Assembly (NCBI RefSeq): GCF_000004195.4
Contig: NC_030683.2
Coordinates: 74,495,764-74,559,763 of the forward strand
DNA from: Xenopus tropicalis
Lineage: Eukaryota > Chordata > Amphibia > Anura > Pipidae
DNA: 64,000 bases
Reading direction: 5' to 3'
Shown here piece by piece: positions 52,560 through 63,835 of this stretch (positions are counted from its first letter, which is position 1; every line of letters begins with the position of its first letter). Made by a program: the position numbers and the translations under genes. The notes below the pieces were generated by a model, which saw only the letters and a list, made by a program, of their open reading frames with translations, was not told where the DNA came from and made no database searches.

Positions 52560-53480
52560 CAAACCATCTCATGCTGATTTAATGCACCAGCTCTTTTTAT
52601 TTTGCTGATGGTATTCCTTTAAGAGAGGAGCTAATGCTTTGCGTAATGGGGATTAAAGAAAGCTTAAAACATTTACATTTTAGGCAGGAAATCTGTAGCA
52701 ACAAACAACCGATATGGCAACTAAACTGAACTAAAACAGTTACAATCTTACAGGAACAAGCTGAGAAATAACTCTAAATATATTTTAATTTTTTTTTAGC
52801 TGAAAACTTTCCTGCAGGGCCACTGGCTATTCATCCTCTATTGACTGTGCTCTTTAATGGGAATCATTTACCTGTTAGATTATAACACACTTTTCTGTTG
52901 TGAAAAGGGTTTTAAAACCAGCCCCCTTTATTTAATGTAACCGAAAGCACACAAATTGTAGGGGATATTAAAAAAAATAAACACACATAAAAAAGCTGTG
53001 TGCTGTCTCCATGATATGCATTTGAAAATCAAGACTAAAACGGTCTCAACAGGTGGCCTGAAACTCTACACCACCAGCGACTAGTACTGATTAAAATGCT
53101 TGGCTGTCGGCCCAGAATTCTGTTCGGACGAACTATGTGATGAGGTTAGTTACTGGGGACAGAGCATAAAAGGTGAGGAGAGAATTTGTACATCTGAGAA
53201 CTATTGCTAAATGCATTATCTGCTGTACGCAGTGATAAATGGGATAAAAATAAGCAGTGTGTTTTGTAAATCATGCTCAAGTTTACAATCCAAGCAAAAG
53301 TACAGGATATAAAGGATGGAACTAAGGGGAGAATAATGTTAATTACATTTGCATTTTATGAGGTTTTACAATATCAGCATAGATTTGCAATTAACCTCTT
53401 AGAAGACTACAATTAGAGCAGTAGTTAATGAAAATTGCAAGCTCTAAATTACGGTTTTTATGTTCATCCTTTAACGCCTA
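52560..53480. promoter_or_regulatory. Candidate regulatory block (unproven)
   Basis: Complex, repeat-free text. 52780-52930 has GGCCACTGGCTATTCATCC and CTCTTTAATGGGAATCATTT; 53015-53130 has GCATTTGAAAATCAAGAC, CAACAGGTGGCC (E-box CAGGTG) and GATTAAAATGCTTGGC; 53230-53470 has ATAAATGGGATAAAAATAAG, GTTAATTACATTTGCATTTT (octamer-like ATTTGCAT) and GCAATTAACC. The density of distinct factor-like cores suggests an enhancer cluster; no conservation data were available. Confidence 0.3.
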
Positions 53481-54874
53481 TGATATTGTAATAAAAAGTA
53501 AATATTACTTTGTGGATTGTAAGGATATCTAAATCAAAGAAAAATGATTCTTCTTTAGAACCCTTTCCTATTTACTTCTTGAAATGTGAGATGGAATTTC
53601 AGGCACTGAAAGGGTTACAGAATACAACCAGAGATTATATTTCATATCTAGAGTGCCATTTCAGGCAGCAAAAGGATTATTTAGCCTTTCACCTCTACAT
53701 AAAGCAGCTGTAATCAATCTGCCAAGCAACCATTTTTCCTTATGTTTCACAGGAAAAAAATGCCATCATGGAAAATAAGAATGCCAGTGGTCCAAACAAT
53801 CAGGGACAACTTATGGTGATGCCTGAGATGGTTCAAACATTTTCAACCCTTATGGATTAAACACGCCACACTGCAAACTTCAACTTCAAACGGAATTAGA
53901 AATATCTTCCCAGAATTATTGTGATCATGCGCTAACTTGTGGTCAGTGGTAATTGCCTCCGATACATTAAAACATGGTAATTGTTTGATTCTTTAGGCAC
54001 AAGTCTGCTGTAAATACTGATGCAGCCTGCAGTGGGAAACCCCTGCTCCAATAGGCATCCTTGTGCACCATTCATCAGAACAGACTGGGCCAGCACTATG
54101 GCACCTGGAGTAAGTACCCAAAAGCATGAAGAGCATGCTTAGGCACAAGTACCTTGAATGAATAGTATGAATACAAAAGGCAAGGACTTTGTCCATTTTT
54201 AATCTACCACAATTGCATACGTCGTTGTTAATGAGCCCTATCATCTTGGGGAGGTCGGTCAAGAAACAGGTGTTGCATTTAATATATCTGTATTGGGATA
54301 CCTGACACATGGGCTATTTGATGGTGGGTCACTTTCATTCAAATTTATGTGGCCATGCCAAAGTGCAAAAAAAAATGTATGTGACTCCCTGTATTGTATT
54401 GAAGTAATAAGCTAACTTGAATGGACACTTCTTTTCTGAAGGGTGTTTTGGTTGGAGGTGGGTAATGAGAATATGCTCAATGACCATGCAAACTTATATT
54501 GTATTATGTACATTTCCACATATTCTTATCTCTTTATTGTATGCAACTCTGGTAAAGTCTGGTTTACGAAGACAGCTTTTCCTCTCCACCCCTTTACTTT
54601 GGGACTAACAACATGAATAAAATATGATTAGATTTGTTGTAAGGAAGGTATAGTGGAGGTTATTTATGCAACCTGGAGGTTTTTAGAAATGTATCCATCT
54701 GCCAAGGCTTTGGGCTGCTTGGGGTAACAAAAAAATGAAATCATTTTAGTGCTTGGAAGGGGTCCATTAAGGCATTATGTTTCCACCAGGGAGTAGGTTC
54801 CCATGTAGGGTAATGCAGAGTAAAGTAATGACTGTATTTGGGACCCTCTCAGATAAATAGGAGGCTTGGAATGT

Positions 54875-54886
54875 GGGGGGGGGGGG
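54875..54886 (+). repeat. G12 homopolymer
   Basis: Twelve consecutive G residues in AT-rich surroundings. Confidence 0.85.
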
Positions 54887-55274
54887 ATCAAACCTATTTT
54901 TATGGAAAGAAAATAAAAAAACTTCCTAAATCAATCTACTTTCTATCTATCTACTTTACAATCATCAAATCCAACTGCCATCTCTGTTTATAGGCTTTAG
55001 CCAAATGCCAAATGTAGTTTTCCACTTGAACACCTCTGCTCTGCTGTTTGCACTTAATAAAGTGTATTAAATTACTACCATTAAACTACTTCTGTACCTG
55101 GCCTCAACTACTAACTGTTCTGATTATGTAACTAAAGAGCTAAAATCCACTTAGTGTGAATAACTTAGGAGAAGGCTCATTCTCTTACTCAAGTTTAGGT
55201 CAGATTTCAAATGGTTATAGGCATTACAGTGACAGTCAAGCAACTAAATTACATAATTGTGGTTTAGACTGTTC

Positions 55275-55480
55275 TCTCTTAGGGTAATGGCAAATGGGCT
55301 GTTTAGTAGCTCTTGCAAAATTCTTTTTTAAACAGGCAACAGAGTGCCTGAGTTTGGGAATTGCTATGTGCTTGCCAGTACAACAATCACACTCTCTCCC
55401 ATTTTGGTGTAGTACGGCAATTTTATGACAAGCACACAGAGATTTCATGGTCAATAACTCAGTAAAAAAGTGCATCAATG
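55275..55480. repeat. Possible degraded MITE
   Basis: CTTAGGGTAATGGCAAATGG resembles the TTAGGCTAATGCCACACG terminus at 182 and 6315; CAATTTTATGACAAGCACAC and CTTGCCAGTACAAC lie inside. No right end found. The 80-codon minus-strand frame here (55478-55236) is probably chance. Confidence 0.35.
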
Positions 55481-55489
55481 GCTAATTTA

Positions 55490-57035
55490 GATTATGTTAA
55501 TTGATTTTTATGATGAGGTGAGTAAGAAGCTGGACAGTGGGGGTGCAGTAGATATAATCTATTTGGATTTTGCCAAAGCATTTGATACTGTTCCCCACAA
55601 ACGACTGCTTTCTAAACTAAGGTCTATTGGTCTTAGTGAAGTTGTTTGCAAATGGATGGGAAACTGGCTACAGGATCGGGTACAGAGGGTGGTTGTTAAT
55701 GGTACATTCTCTACTTGGAGTAAGGTTCTCAGTGGGGTCCCTCAGGGTTCTGTACTGGGTCCATTTTTATTAGTGACATTTCATTAATTACTTTTGGGGG
55801 GTGTATTATAAGTAATGTATCAGTGTTTGCAGATGACACAAATCTGCAGCCCATCCAGGATGTGGCATCCTTGCAGCAGGATCTTGACAAACTGGCAATC
55901 TGGGCAGCTCAGTGGCAGATGAAATTAATGTCAATAAATGTAAGGTCATGCACTTGGGATATAAAAATATGCAAGCCACCTAAACCCTTAATGGGACTGC
56001 ACTAGGCAAATCCATAATGAAGAAGGACCTTGGAGGCCTTGCAGAAAATAAATTTGGCTGTAGCAAGCAATGCCAGGCAGCAGCTGCAAGGACACACAAG
56101 GCTTTGATCTGTATTAAATGGGGCATAGATTGGCAGGAGGAAGGGGTTATTCTTTTGCTTTACAGGGCCCAGATAAGGCCCCATCTAGAATATGCCGTTC
56201 CGTTTTGGTCTCCAGTGCTCAAACGGGACATTATTGAATTAGAGAGTATCCATAGAGTAACTAAGCTGGAAAGAGGTATGGAGAGTTCAGTTATGGGGAA
56301 AGACTGGCCAAGTTGGGGTTGTTTGTACTGGAGAAGTGGTCGTTAAGGGTGATATGATAACTATATAAATATAGTATATGCAAATACCAAGAAAGTATTC
56401 AGCACCAGCGGGTATGGCAGAATAAGGTTTCCTTTGCTTACCCCGTACTCCTGTGCAAAGCACAGTAATCCAGTACCAATAAAAAGAAGGAAGCAGGAAG
56501 GCAGTACTATGCTGCAGGATTCCACTATTGATAGTGTAGTTGCACTATCAATAAAGAAATCCTGCAGCACAGTACTGCCTTCCTGCTTCCTCCATCTTAC
56601 TTTGATTGGTAATGTATAAATATATATGGGGATCACATAACAAACATTCTAATGCTTTTTTTTACCAGTAGGTCCTTCCAGTTGACTGGAGGGAACCCAT
56701 TCCAATTTGAATTGGGATTTTCTCCCTGAATCAGTCGTACTAGCTGATAAATTAGTTAGCTTCAGAAAGGGGGTTAAATGGCTTTTTAGCAATTGAGGAA
56801 ATACAGGTTTATGGAAGATACAGTAGCTCAAGTTGGTCCAGGGACAGGTCTGATTGCGATCTTGGCGTCAGGAAGGTATTTTTCCCCCTCTGTGGCAAAT
56901 TAGAGAGGCTTCAGATGGGGTTTTTGCTTTTCTCTGAATCAACTAGCAGTTACGCAGCTTATGTATAGGCATTAAAGGTTGAACTTGATGGAAGCATGTC
57001 TTTTTTTAACCTAACTTACTATGTTACTATGTTTA
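55490..57035 (+). pseudogene. CR1-like LINE, 3' two-thirds of reverse transcriptase ORF plus 3' UTR
   Basis: 55494-55787 encodes DIIYLDFAKAFDTVPHKRLL (first catalytic Asp), NWLQDRVQRVVVNG and [11 protein letters not shown]. After a frame shift the palm motif FADD follows in SVFADDTNLQPIQ (about 55826-55862). A further shift leads to 56017-56346 with KKDLGGLAENKF, KQCQAAAARTHKALICIK, IRPHLEYAVPFWSPVLKRD and LERGMESS. The order and motifs are those of CR1/L2-group polymerases. The 243-bp insert at 56372-56614 splits the region after RGDMIT. The 3' UTR (CAGTCGTACTAGCTGATAAA, GATCTTGGCGTCAGGAAGG, CCTAACTTACTATGTTACTATG) ends in an ATGTTACT octamer tail near 57030. The endonuclease half is absent. 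Same subfamily as 13335-13950. Confidence 0.85.
56372..56614. mobile_element. Palindromic 243-bp insert inside the CR1-like copy
   Basis: TATAAATA flanks it at 56364-56371 and 56615-56622, an 8-bp duplication. The core is an inverted repeat with 48-bp arms, 56489-56536 and 56543-56590, differing at a few sites and separated by TAGTTG; arms start GGAAGCAGGAAGGCAGTACT. The outermost ends (TAGTATATGCAAATACC and TTTGATTGGTAATG) show little inverted symmetry, so the superfamily is unclear. Opposite-strand frames of 91 and 61 codons are products of the palindrome. Confidence 0.65.
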
Positions 57036-57040
57036 TAGTA

Positions 57041-58183
57041 GCACCTTTGCCTCATGATTATTTATTATGAGTTGCGCAATATTTTTTTACCGGACATGCT
57101 GTTTTTTTTGTTTTTGACTTCAATAAGTTACCCAAGGTCACCTAATCACACACATTTAAAAAAACTACAATTAGCTTTTTGTAATGTATTATTTCTGTGA
57201 TGATGCAGTGTTGGTTCAGAGGCTCCAAAATGCTTGTTTTATAAAAACACTAGTTATTTTACAACAGTTTTTTAAGCATGAATCATTTAAAATAGCAATA
57301 TAAATATGCACCATAGTTTGTTGCTAGCGCACCAGCACAACCAGCTTACACCGGCAGAAGATATCACTGCTCATCCAATTGGCAGTGATCCATTTCAAAA
57401 CACAAATGCTTCCTGTCTGTCAAAAAGATGGAAACCGTAGTTTTTACTGTGTCTTTAATAATCCTGAGATGCTAGAAAATGTGGACTCAGAAGGCAAAGT
57501 ACCTTTTGACTGCATTTAAAATAAGGAGAAGAAAAGAGAACTAATTAATTTTAATGCCTTTTCTAAAATATAAAAATGGTGTATGTTTTCCCATTCTGTA
57601 GCAGAGTGGAAATGTTTATATAGCTAGAAGCATTTAGAAACATTCGCTTTCCCTGCGGGAAGAGTCACACCATCCGAAAGAAGATTTAATTAGTGAAATC
57701 TCGTTAGGCAAACAAAATTATCCGTAAGACAATACTCTTCTGGACAGGGGGTATGATTAAACAAAGCCGTTTATTCAGGAAGTGGATGCAGCATTTCTCT
57801 GAGATGCACTTTTTTTGTTGTGCCATAGTAATTTTCTAACCAAATATATCAATAGAAAAACTCTTTGCACACCTTTTGTTCTGGAGATGGGATGTGGGAT
57901 GAACAATAATGACTTTGGATAACTGTAATTTCTAGTGATAGTGTTCATCTGTCTTCAGATTTGAGCTAGCATCTTTTATTGCCATTAAGCACATATTAAA
58001 AATTGGTAGGTATCATGTTACATAATAAAGCAATGCATATTAGCTAAACTCAAGCCAGCAAAGGTGATACATAAGCTCATACATGTTCCAAGAAACTTGC
58101 AGTTATTAGCAATGTGGCAATTTTGTCTGGTCTTATGAATTGCATGCAACTGTACATATGTATTAGAGTGTAAGCTCTCATAA
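57041..58183. other. Repeat-poor stretch without genes
   Basis: Contains the candidate block at 57400-57790. No repeat ends or domains recognised elsewhere. Confidence 0.4.
57400..57790. promoter_or_regulatory. Candidate regulatory block (unproven)
   Basis: GAACTAATTAATTTTAATGCC, CATTCGCTTTCCCTGCGGG, GAAGATTTAATTAGTGAAAT, CTCGTTAGGCAAACAAAATT and GGGGGTATGATTAAACAAAG crowd within 390 bp: homeodomain, forkhead-like (CAAACA) and TTAATTAG cores in repeat-free text. No ORF. Inference from composition only. Confidence 0.3.
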
Positions 58184-58420
58184 AGATTGTAAGTTCTACG
58201 GGTCAGGGACCTAAATCCTCTTAGGTTTTTGACTCTTAACTTATTGCAACTGTAGCTTGTATTTATTTTTATTTATTTAGTTATTTATTTGTATTTATTG
58301 TTATACTTTGTATTTATCTATTATTATCTTAATAACCCCCTGTAATGCATTAATGTATTCTACTGTACAGCGCTGCGTACATAAGTAGCGCTTTATAAAT
58401 AAAGATATACATACATACAT
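58184..58420 (+). repeat. L2 LINE 3' UTR copy
   Basis: Starts AGATTGTAAGTTCTACGGGT, continues TTGACTCTTAACTTATTGCA and TTTATCTATTATTATCTTAA, ends TACAGCGCTGCGTACATAAG, TAGCGCTTTATAAATAAAG and ATAC repeats. It parallels the reversed 3' UTR at 46430-46640 of the full-length element. Non-coding 5'-truncated copy. Confidence 0.8.
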
Positions 58421-58467
58421 CTATTCTTGGGAACAACTAAACTACTGCAAGCGTAGACCTTAGGTAA

Positions 58468-58862
58468 TTAAAGGAAAAGTAACACTAAAAATTTTTAAGT
58501 AAAAAATGTACTCTACCCTGCACCAATAATTGACCTATCCTGCAAGCCACTTAGTATTTGGAATGCTTTATTAGAAAATACGAAGGAAGGTGCAGCATCT
58601 ACTATGCGATGATCGATTGATGGAGCCTAACATGACTCCTTCCTATACAGAAGGAAGGCTAGGCTCGATCAATTGATCGTCGCATAGTGGAATGCTGCTT
58701 CTTCCTTCGACACATCGCCTTATTTCAAATGACCAGTAGCCAAGTTTTAGCAGGTATTTTCTAATAAAGCATTCAAAATACAAAATGGTTTGCAGCATAG
58801 GGCAATTTTTGGTGCAGGGTAGAATAGCTTTTTTACTTATGTTAGCGTTACTTTTACTTTAA
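58468..58862. mobile_element. TTAA-flanked (Kolobok-like) palindromic MITE
   Basis: TTAA at both ends (58468-58471, 58859-58862). Termini AAGGAAAAGTAACACTAA and TTAGCGTTACTTTTACTT are inverted. Second arms: GGAATGCTTTATTAGAAAATAC (from 58560) with GTATTTTCTAATAAAGCATTC (to 58770). Inner arms: CTACTATGCGATGATCGATT with AATTGATCGTCGCATAGTGG. The whole element folds into one long imperfect hairpin. Non-coding. Confidence 0.8.
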
Positions 58863-60640
58863 GGATTCTCCCAGCAGGTTGCATCCATGGACTCTGTCTT
58901 GTGCCAAGCTAATTGGACACTAATTTCTTTATTTATACTGTATGCACAGACTGAGAAAGTGACACTATCCCATTCTGAAATAGTGCATCATAACTTGCAT
59001 GTGATTTGAGAAAGCTGGTTGTGATATATATGCATACTGCCTTATATTGCAAAAGTTTGTGGTGGATGCTTTGTTGTGGATTCTTTTAGAAAAACGCTAT
59101 ATTGTGGATAAAAAACAATTTGCTTCCAAATATTGCACTTTGCACATTGCACTGTGTTCAGACCAATGATAAGAGAACCATGATCATCAATGAACAGATG
59201 GCATATTTTTACCCACAAAGCTAAGTTTCTTTCCAGAATTCCAATATAGTTGCACCGCCACTTATGGGTGATGTACCAGTACTGATTTAGAAATTAGCTC
59301 TTTTGTCCCTGAAAGGTGCATAGTTAATAATGTCATAATGAAAAGCAAAATTTGAATGAACTTCGGTGCTTTTCACAAATTTTTCAGCAAAGCAAAGGGG
59401 TCAGATTTGCTTATCACTCATTACCTTTAATTCACTTGGTGCAAGTCAGTTCTACTAATGCAAACCATTAAGGGAACCCTGGAATTACTGGCAGGTCCCG
59501 GTTCTTCAATTTTCTGTAGTTAACAATTAGAAAGCTGGCAGTTTGGAAGGGTGGGGTGGAATTAGCTCTTGATGACTTGTGTTTGTATGTATTTATTTTC
59601 TCTCTGTTTGATGATTCAGAAACTGTACAATTACATAAAATGGCAGAGTTTACTTGAGGTCTTATAACCCATATCAATTAATCAGCAAGTAGCATTTACA
59701 GGCCACCTTTCTAATCTGATTAGCAATTTTAAAGGGTTGCAAAGTTCACACTAGGTTTATTAAACCATTGCAACTAAAGTACTAGATTGTTCTAGATGTA
59801 TACAGTATGTTTGTCATCTGAACACCCTGAATAATAGGTAGTAAGTTTCCTGCTGAGAGGGTTCATAACAAAACGTATGAACCATCTCAGCAAAACATAA
59901 TGAAACTTACTCTAAAACAAGTACATAGTTTACCATACTCACCAAATATGACATACCAGATGAGCATTGGTTATGCCAATTCTGTTACATGGTAAGTATG
60001 CCTAACTTTAGCATACAGAGTGAAAATTGAGAATTTTCCTGGATTCTCTATAGATTGCAATTACTCAAGATTGCAATCATAGATTATAATGGCTTTAACC
60101 ATCTCACTACTATCTATACATGTTGCTGTTGCTAGTGAAAAACCTCTGAATGCTAAAATTAGTATACTCATAAATGTTAAAAACACCATCTGCAAATTAA
60201 ATCAAGCTGCCCCAGTTGTCCAAAGTGCAGATTTGATCAGATTTAATTGCCTTGAATAAATATTTAAAGGGTCACTAAAGTAACCTCTGTGCAGATCTTT
60301 TCATCAGCAGACACAAGGGTATTGTTTGTGCTTGGAAGAAAGATGCTTTTATCTAAGTTCTTGCTCTGTAGATTTTGTCATATTCTGTTTAAATCTGAAT
60401 AATAATAAATAATAAATCTTAAATAATATAATGAATTATTGCATTTCTCTTCTTAGGCACTCTTGTAACCATATATTGGAATGATGTTACCACCTGATGC
60501 TTATTTACAAACATGGATTAAAATCACTAACATTATAAAACTTGTCTAGTTTAGCAGTTATAAAATAGGCTAGCAGCACTACAAAATTAAAAGTTATTTT
60601 ACTAATTAATTGATGGTAAAGTGATAAAACATTAGTTGTT
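58863..60640. other. Unassigned stretch
   Basis: No gene. AAAGCAAAATTTGAATGAAC to TTTGCTTATCACTCATTACC (59342-59423) is the right end of a TAGTGATGAG-family MITE. A 69-codon minus-strand frame (59677-59468) has no domain. Confidence 0.4.
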
Positions 60641-60982
60641 TTTAGTGATGAGCTAATTTTTTGGGCAGGCGTTGATTTTTGCAGGCAAAAATGTGCCATG
60701 AAAAAATTGCAAGACAAAAATGTCGCAGTGACAAAGAAGTTGCCAAGACAAAAATGTAGCTGAGAAAAAAAAGTTGCCACAAAATAAAATTTTAAAGTAT
60801 GGAAAAAAGTTTTATGGAAAAACGTCGCCCGCATAAAAAATTGTCACGTGTAAAAATTGGCGAGCCTAAAAAAAGTCGCCCATTCACTTTAATGCTTTAC
60901 AATGCTTCATTGCTTCACAATTTTTTTATTGTTTCGCAAATTTTTTGGTGAAGCGAAACGGGATACACTTGCTCATCACTAG
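60641..60982. mobile_element. TAGTGATGAG-family MITE with perfect 8-bp duplication
   Basis: Left end TTTAGTGATGAGC, right end GCTCATCACTAG. TAGTTGTT stands on both sides (60633-60640, 60983-60990). The interior is a set of repeated phrases built on AAAAATGTCGC / AAAAGTTGCC and GTCGCCC. 342 bp; the 109-codon minus-strand frame (60834-60505) starts inside it and is spurious. Confidence 0.8.
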
Positions 60983-60990
60983 TAGTTGTT

Positions 60991-63439
60991 CACAGTTTTT
61001 TCACTTTTACTATATTTTGTTTTTTCATTTTTTTTGTCTTTTACTTATGTGACAAATACAAATCATCCTAACAGACTCAAATCTAGTGGTTCCTTGCCAA
61101 AACCTGAGCTGTTTTACATGTCCAATCTCACTAATCCCACTGATATGATTTAAACATTTAGGTTGGACATAGATGTAGCCAGGAAGGTCTCTCAGCAGAA
61201 TTCACTGCTAACCCTAGCTCATGTGCCTTACTCCCTTGGAAGCACATTGACACAACTTTTCAATCCAATGTATATTAAGTAAATAATATGGCAATTGTAA
61301 ATTATTGGCAACCAGGTTTGATACAGAAAGAATTCAATGCTGCAACCCTTACTAAGAACTACCTAGAAAATCCATGGCTCTCATTTGTTAGAGAGAGGTT
61401 GCTATAAAGGAGGAGGAAGTTGGGTGTCTCAAAAAGATTTTAACCAGAAAATACATGTATACTGTTGTTATTTTCTGCCACCTCACTGGAGGTAAATCTA
61501 CTTGATTTTTGTTCAGCTGACTTGTTTTTACACTTAAACCTGGGAATATGTTAAAGGAAACAAGAATAATCACACTGATAAAAATGCAAATATATTTTTA
61601 GATTTTTGTTCTGGTGACTTCTCTGGTGGCTTTTCTCCTCACACTTTTGAAAACAGAGGCCGAAGTTGCCAAAACAAACCACAAACTGTATAATCTAAAC
61701 TGCACACTACAACAAGTAAAAAGACCTACGGCTAAGCCAAGAAAGGAAATATACATCTATCAAAAGGAAATCTTTGGCATTCATGAGCAATGTAGTCATG
61801 AACGGAACTGAGTTTGGCATTTCCAGGATTTTGTCTGCAAATGATTTCTACTGGCTACAACATGTCTCCGTAAATCTCACTTTGAAGCACAGAAATAGCA
61901 TGAACACTTTATTAGTAAAGATATTTTAATATGATTTAACATTAGCATACATTCTTTTTGTTGTGCTTTCTGTCCATGTATATTGTTAGGCTCACTGTAA
62001 TCATCTATTAAGGAATAATAAGCTGTATCTTGCAGATAACATCAAAATAACTTGGCTGACAAAGGCAGCAGTAAAATCAAATAAAAATGTTTAAACTAAC
62101 ACACTGAGATGTTTACGGCTGCACGGGCATTATTAATGTGCTGCATATCCTCCTGTCAGAATAAGTTTTTAATTAATGCTGAAGATGCTTTGTAAGGGCC
62201 ACCTACGCAGATATAACACAACAGTCAACATCAGTGAAATCACAAAATTCTGTAGATGCTACATAGGGTGACTGTGCTTGGAAACTTTCATTGCTGCAGT
62301 GTGGGAGTGAAGATTATTCACAGGTTTGGAACTTGGCAAGATGCAGTCAGGAATCTGCGCCTCTGAAACTCTTAGAACTTAATGTGATAATTAAAGAAAG
62401 TTTACTTGTTTCTGCTGTTAAAGAAAATGCTGGAATTAAGAGTCGACTAATTGTCTTTGTACCAAGGGATAATTAATGTGGGTGGATTACTCTAATTGAA
62501 ATATATGGATTAGTTAATGAGCTCTGAACCATCTTTTCATTTAAAATAGAGTGCAACTATACTATTAAGCATCTTAAATGGCTGTGGGTTCCTCCTGCTT
62601 TTTCTATATATCCTCTAGGGTGTCAATAAAGTTAAAAGCCAAGTTAAAAACAGACAAAAGAAAGCATTTCCTTCTAGCTAACCATGGGATTAAAGAAAAG
62701 GAAAATAAAGTACTCTCAAAGGGTAATGCCTTCCCACCATCCCCCTGTTTCAGATTTCAGGTAGCACTTTTCATATTCCTGATTCTAAGTCTTATCATAG
62801 CTAAACTCACACATATATACACACACTCATGCACTAGTATTCTGAACACATGCTTTCAGAATATTATTATTATTTATTATTTAACAATTTCCTTATAGTT
62901 TGTAATGTAACCTATCTTTTACTAGGGTCCCACTTACCTTAGCAACCAGGCTGTGGCTCAAATGACTTAAAAAATGATAATAACAATACAAATTTAGCCT
63001 TGGGATTAATGTAGTCTCTGGTTGCTGAGGTCAGTAACTCAGGCAATTAGATAACATTTTAAATTGTGGCCTATAGAATTGTGGCCTGTAGAAAAGCAGA
63101 CCTGGGGGGAAGTGCTATTTTAAAAAGTGGAGTTAAGACACATTTGGAGTTAAATAGGAGCAAAATGTTCATTTGACACATTTTTTTCATCAAAAAGTAA
63201 ATCAATGTTGCTGGTTTATTTTCTTCTTCCTGAATCTAATGTGAACTCCAGAAAAATAGAATTAATACATTTAAAGTTGTACTCCAGATTGTTAAGGCTC
63301 TTGTGACATAATCCGCAGTTTTACTTCAATAATAATTATTATTCCAATTTCAGGTTTAGGTAAATAGTAGATAAAAAACATTAAAATTAAGAGGAATTGG
63401 AAATTGGTTATTACTAGCTATACCATAACAAAAAAATCT
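60991..63439. other. Repeat-poor stretch; one weak exon-like ORF
   Basis: No repeat with clear ends. 61602-61811 follows a TTTTTAG acceptor-like site and stays open for 69 codons, with a hydrophobic start (FVLVTSLVAFLLTLL) and a basic Cys-containing remainder, ending at TGA. It lacks an ATG start and I recognise no family, so I do not call it a gene. Frames at 62291-62476 and 62578-62898 have no domain. Confidence 0.35.
61900..62600. promoter_or_regulatory. Candidate regulatory block (unproven)
   Basis: Repeat-free text with CGGGCATTATTAATGTGCTG, GTTTTTAATTAATGCTGAAG, CTTAATGTGATAATTAAAGA, GGGATAATTAATGTGGGTGG, GGATTACTCTAATTGAAAT and GATTAGTTAATGAGC: at least six TAATTA/TTAAT-type homeodomain cores, a GGATTA site and E-box-like words. 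The densest such cluster in the window. No conservation test was possible. Confidence 0.35.
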
Positions 63440-63835
63440 CTTTAAAGGGCTGGAGGGGGCCAAGTTGTTTAGTACCCCCCAGTGATTCAATTCGCTTGTC
63501 TCCTCTTCATCAAAAAATGCACCGTTGTTGCAACTTTTCCTGTAAGCACTGCTTTTTGTTCTATGTCCTGGGACATTTCTTCTGAGACCCATGCTGCCAT
63601 TTTGTTCTGTCCTTGAAAACAATGAAATATATCTGTACTATGTATACATTTACTCTGGGCAGTGGTGGGGATCACCACTGCCCAGGGTAAATGCATACAT
63701 AGTACAGATATATTTAATTGATTTCAAGGACAGAACAAAATAGCAGCATGGGTCTCAGAAGAAATGTACCCTGGGCCAGTGTGTGTCTGGGGTATGAAGC
63801 AAGGTACTATAATCACTGTGAGGTGTCTAACAACA
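63440..63835. mobile_element. Palindromic MITE (CACTGGGGGTGCC-related) with 95-bp hairpin core
   Basis: The left end GGAGGGGGCCAAGTTGTTTA and CCCCCCAGTGATTCAATTC, and the right end ATAATCACTGTGAGGTGTCT, mirror each other in the manner of the 7665-8055 copy. The centre is the hairpin at 63573-63767. Minus-strand frames (63622-63356, 63696-63487) are read through the palindrome. 63836-64000 is unassigned. Confidence 0.65.
63573..63767. repeat. 95-bp-arm inverted repeat (hairpin)
   Basis: Arms 63573-63667 and 63673-63767 differ at about five of 95 positions and are separated by five bases; the turn reads CAGTGGTG-GGGAT-CACCACTG. If transcribed it would form a nearly perfect 95-bp RNA duplex. 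Confidence 0.85.

Larger units (their letters stand above)
51516..55263. other. Long repeat-poor stretch without genes
   Basis: Nearly 3.7 kb with no transposon signature I recognise except a G12 run (54875-54886). Frames up to 105 codons (54310-53993, minus) have no domain. This scarcity of repeats contrasts with the rest of the window and frames the candidate block at 52560-53480. Confidence 0.45.

Noticed and set aside
56361..56636. Opposed ORFs sharing the text KVRWRKQEGST / RRKQEGSTMLQD
   Set aside because: The similarity between strands arises from the 48-bp inverted repeat.
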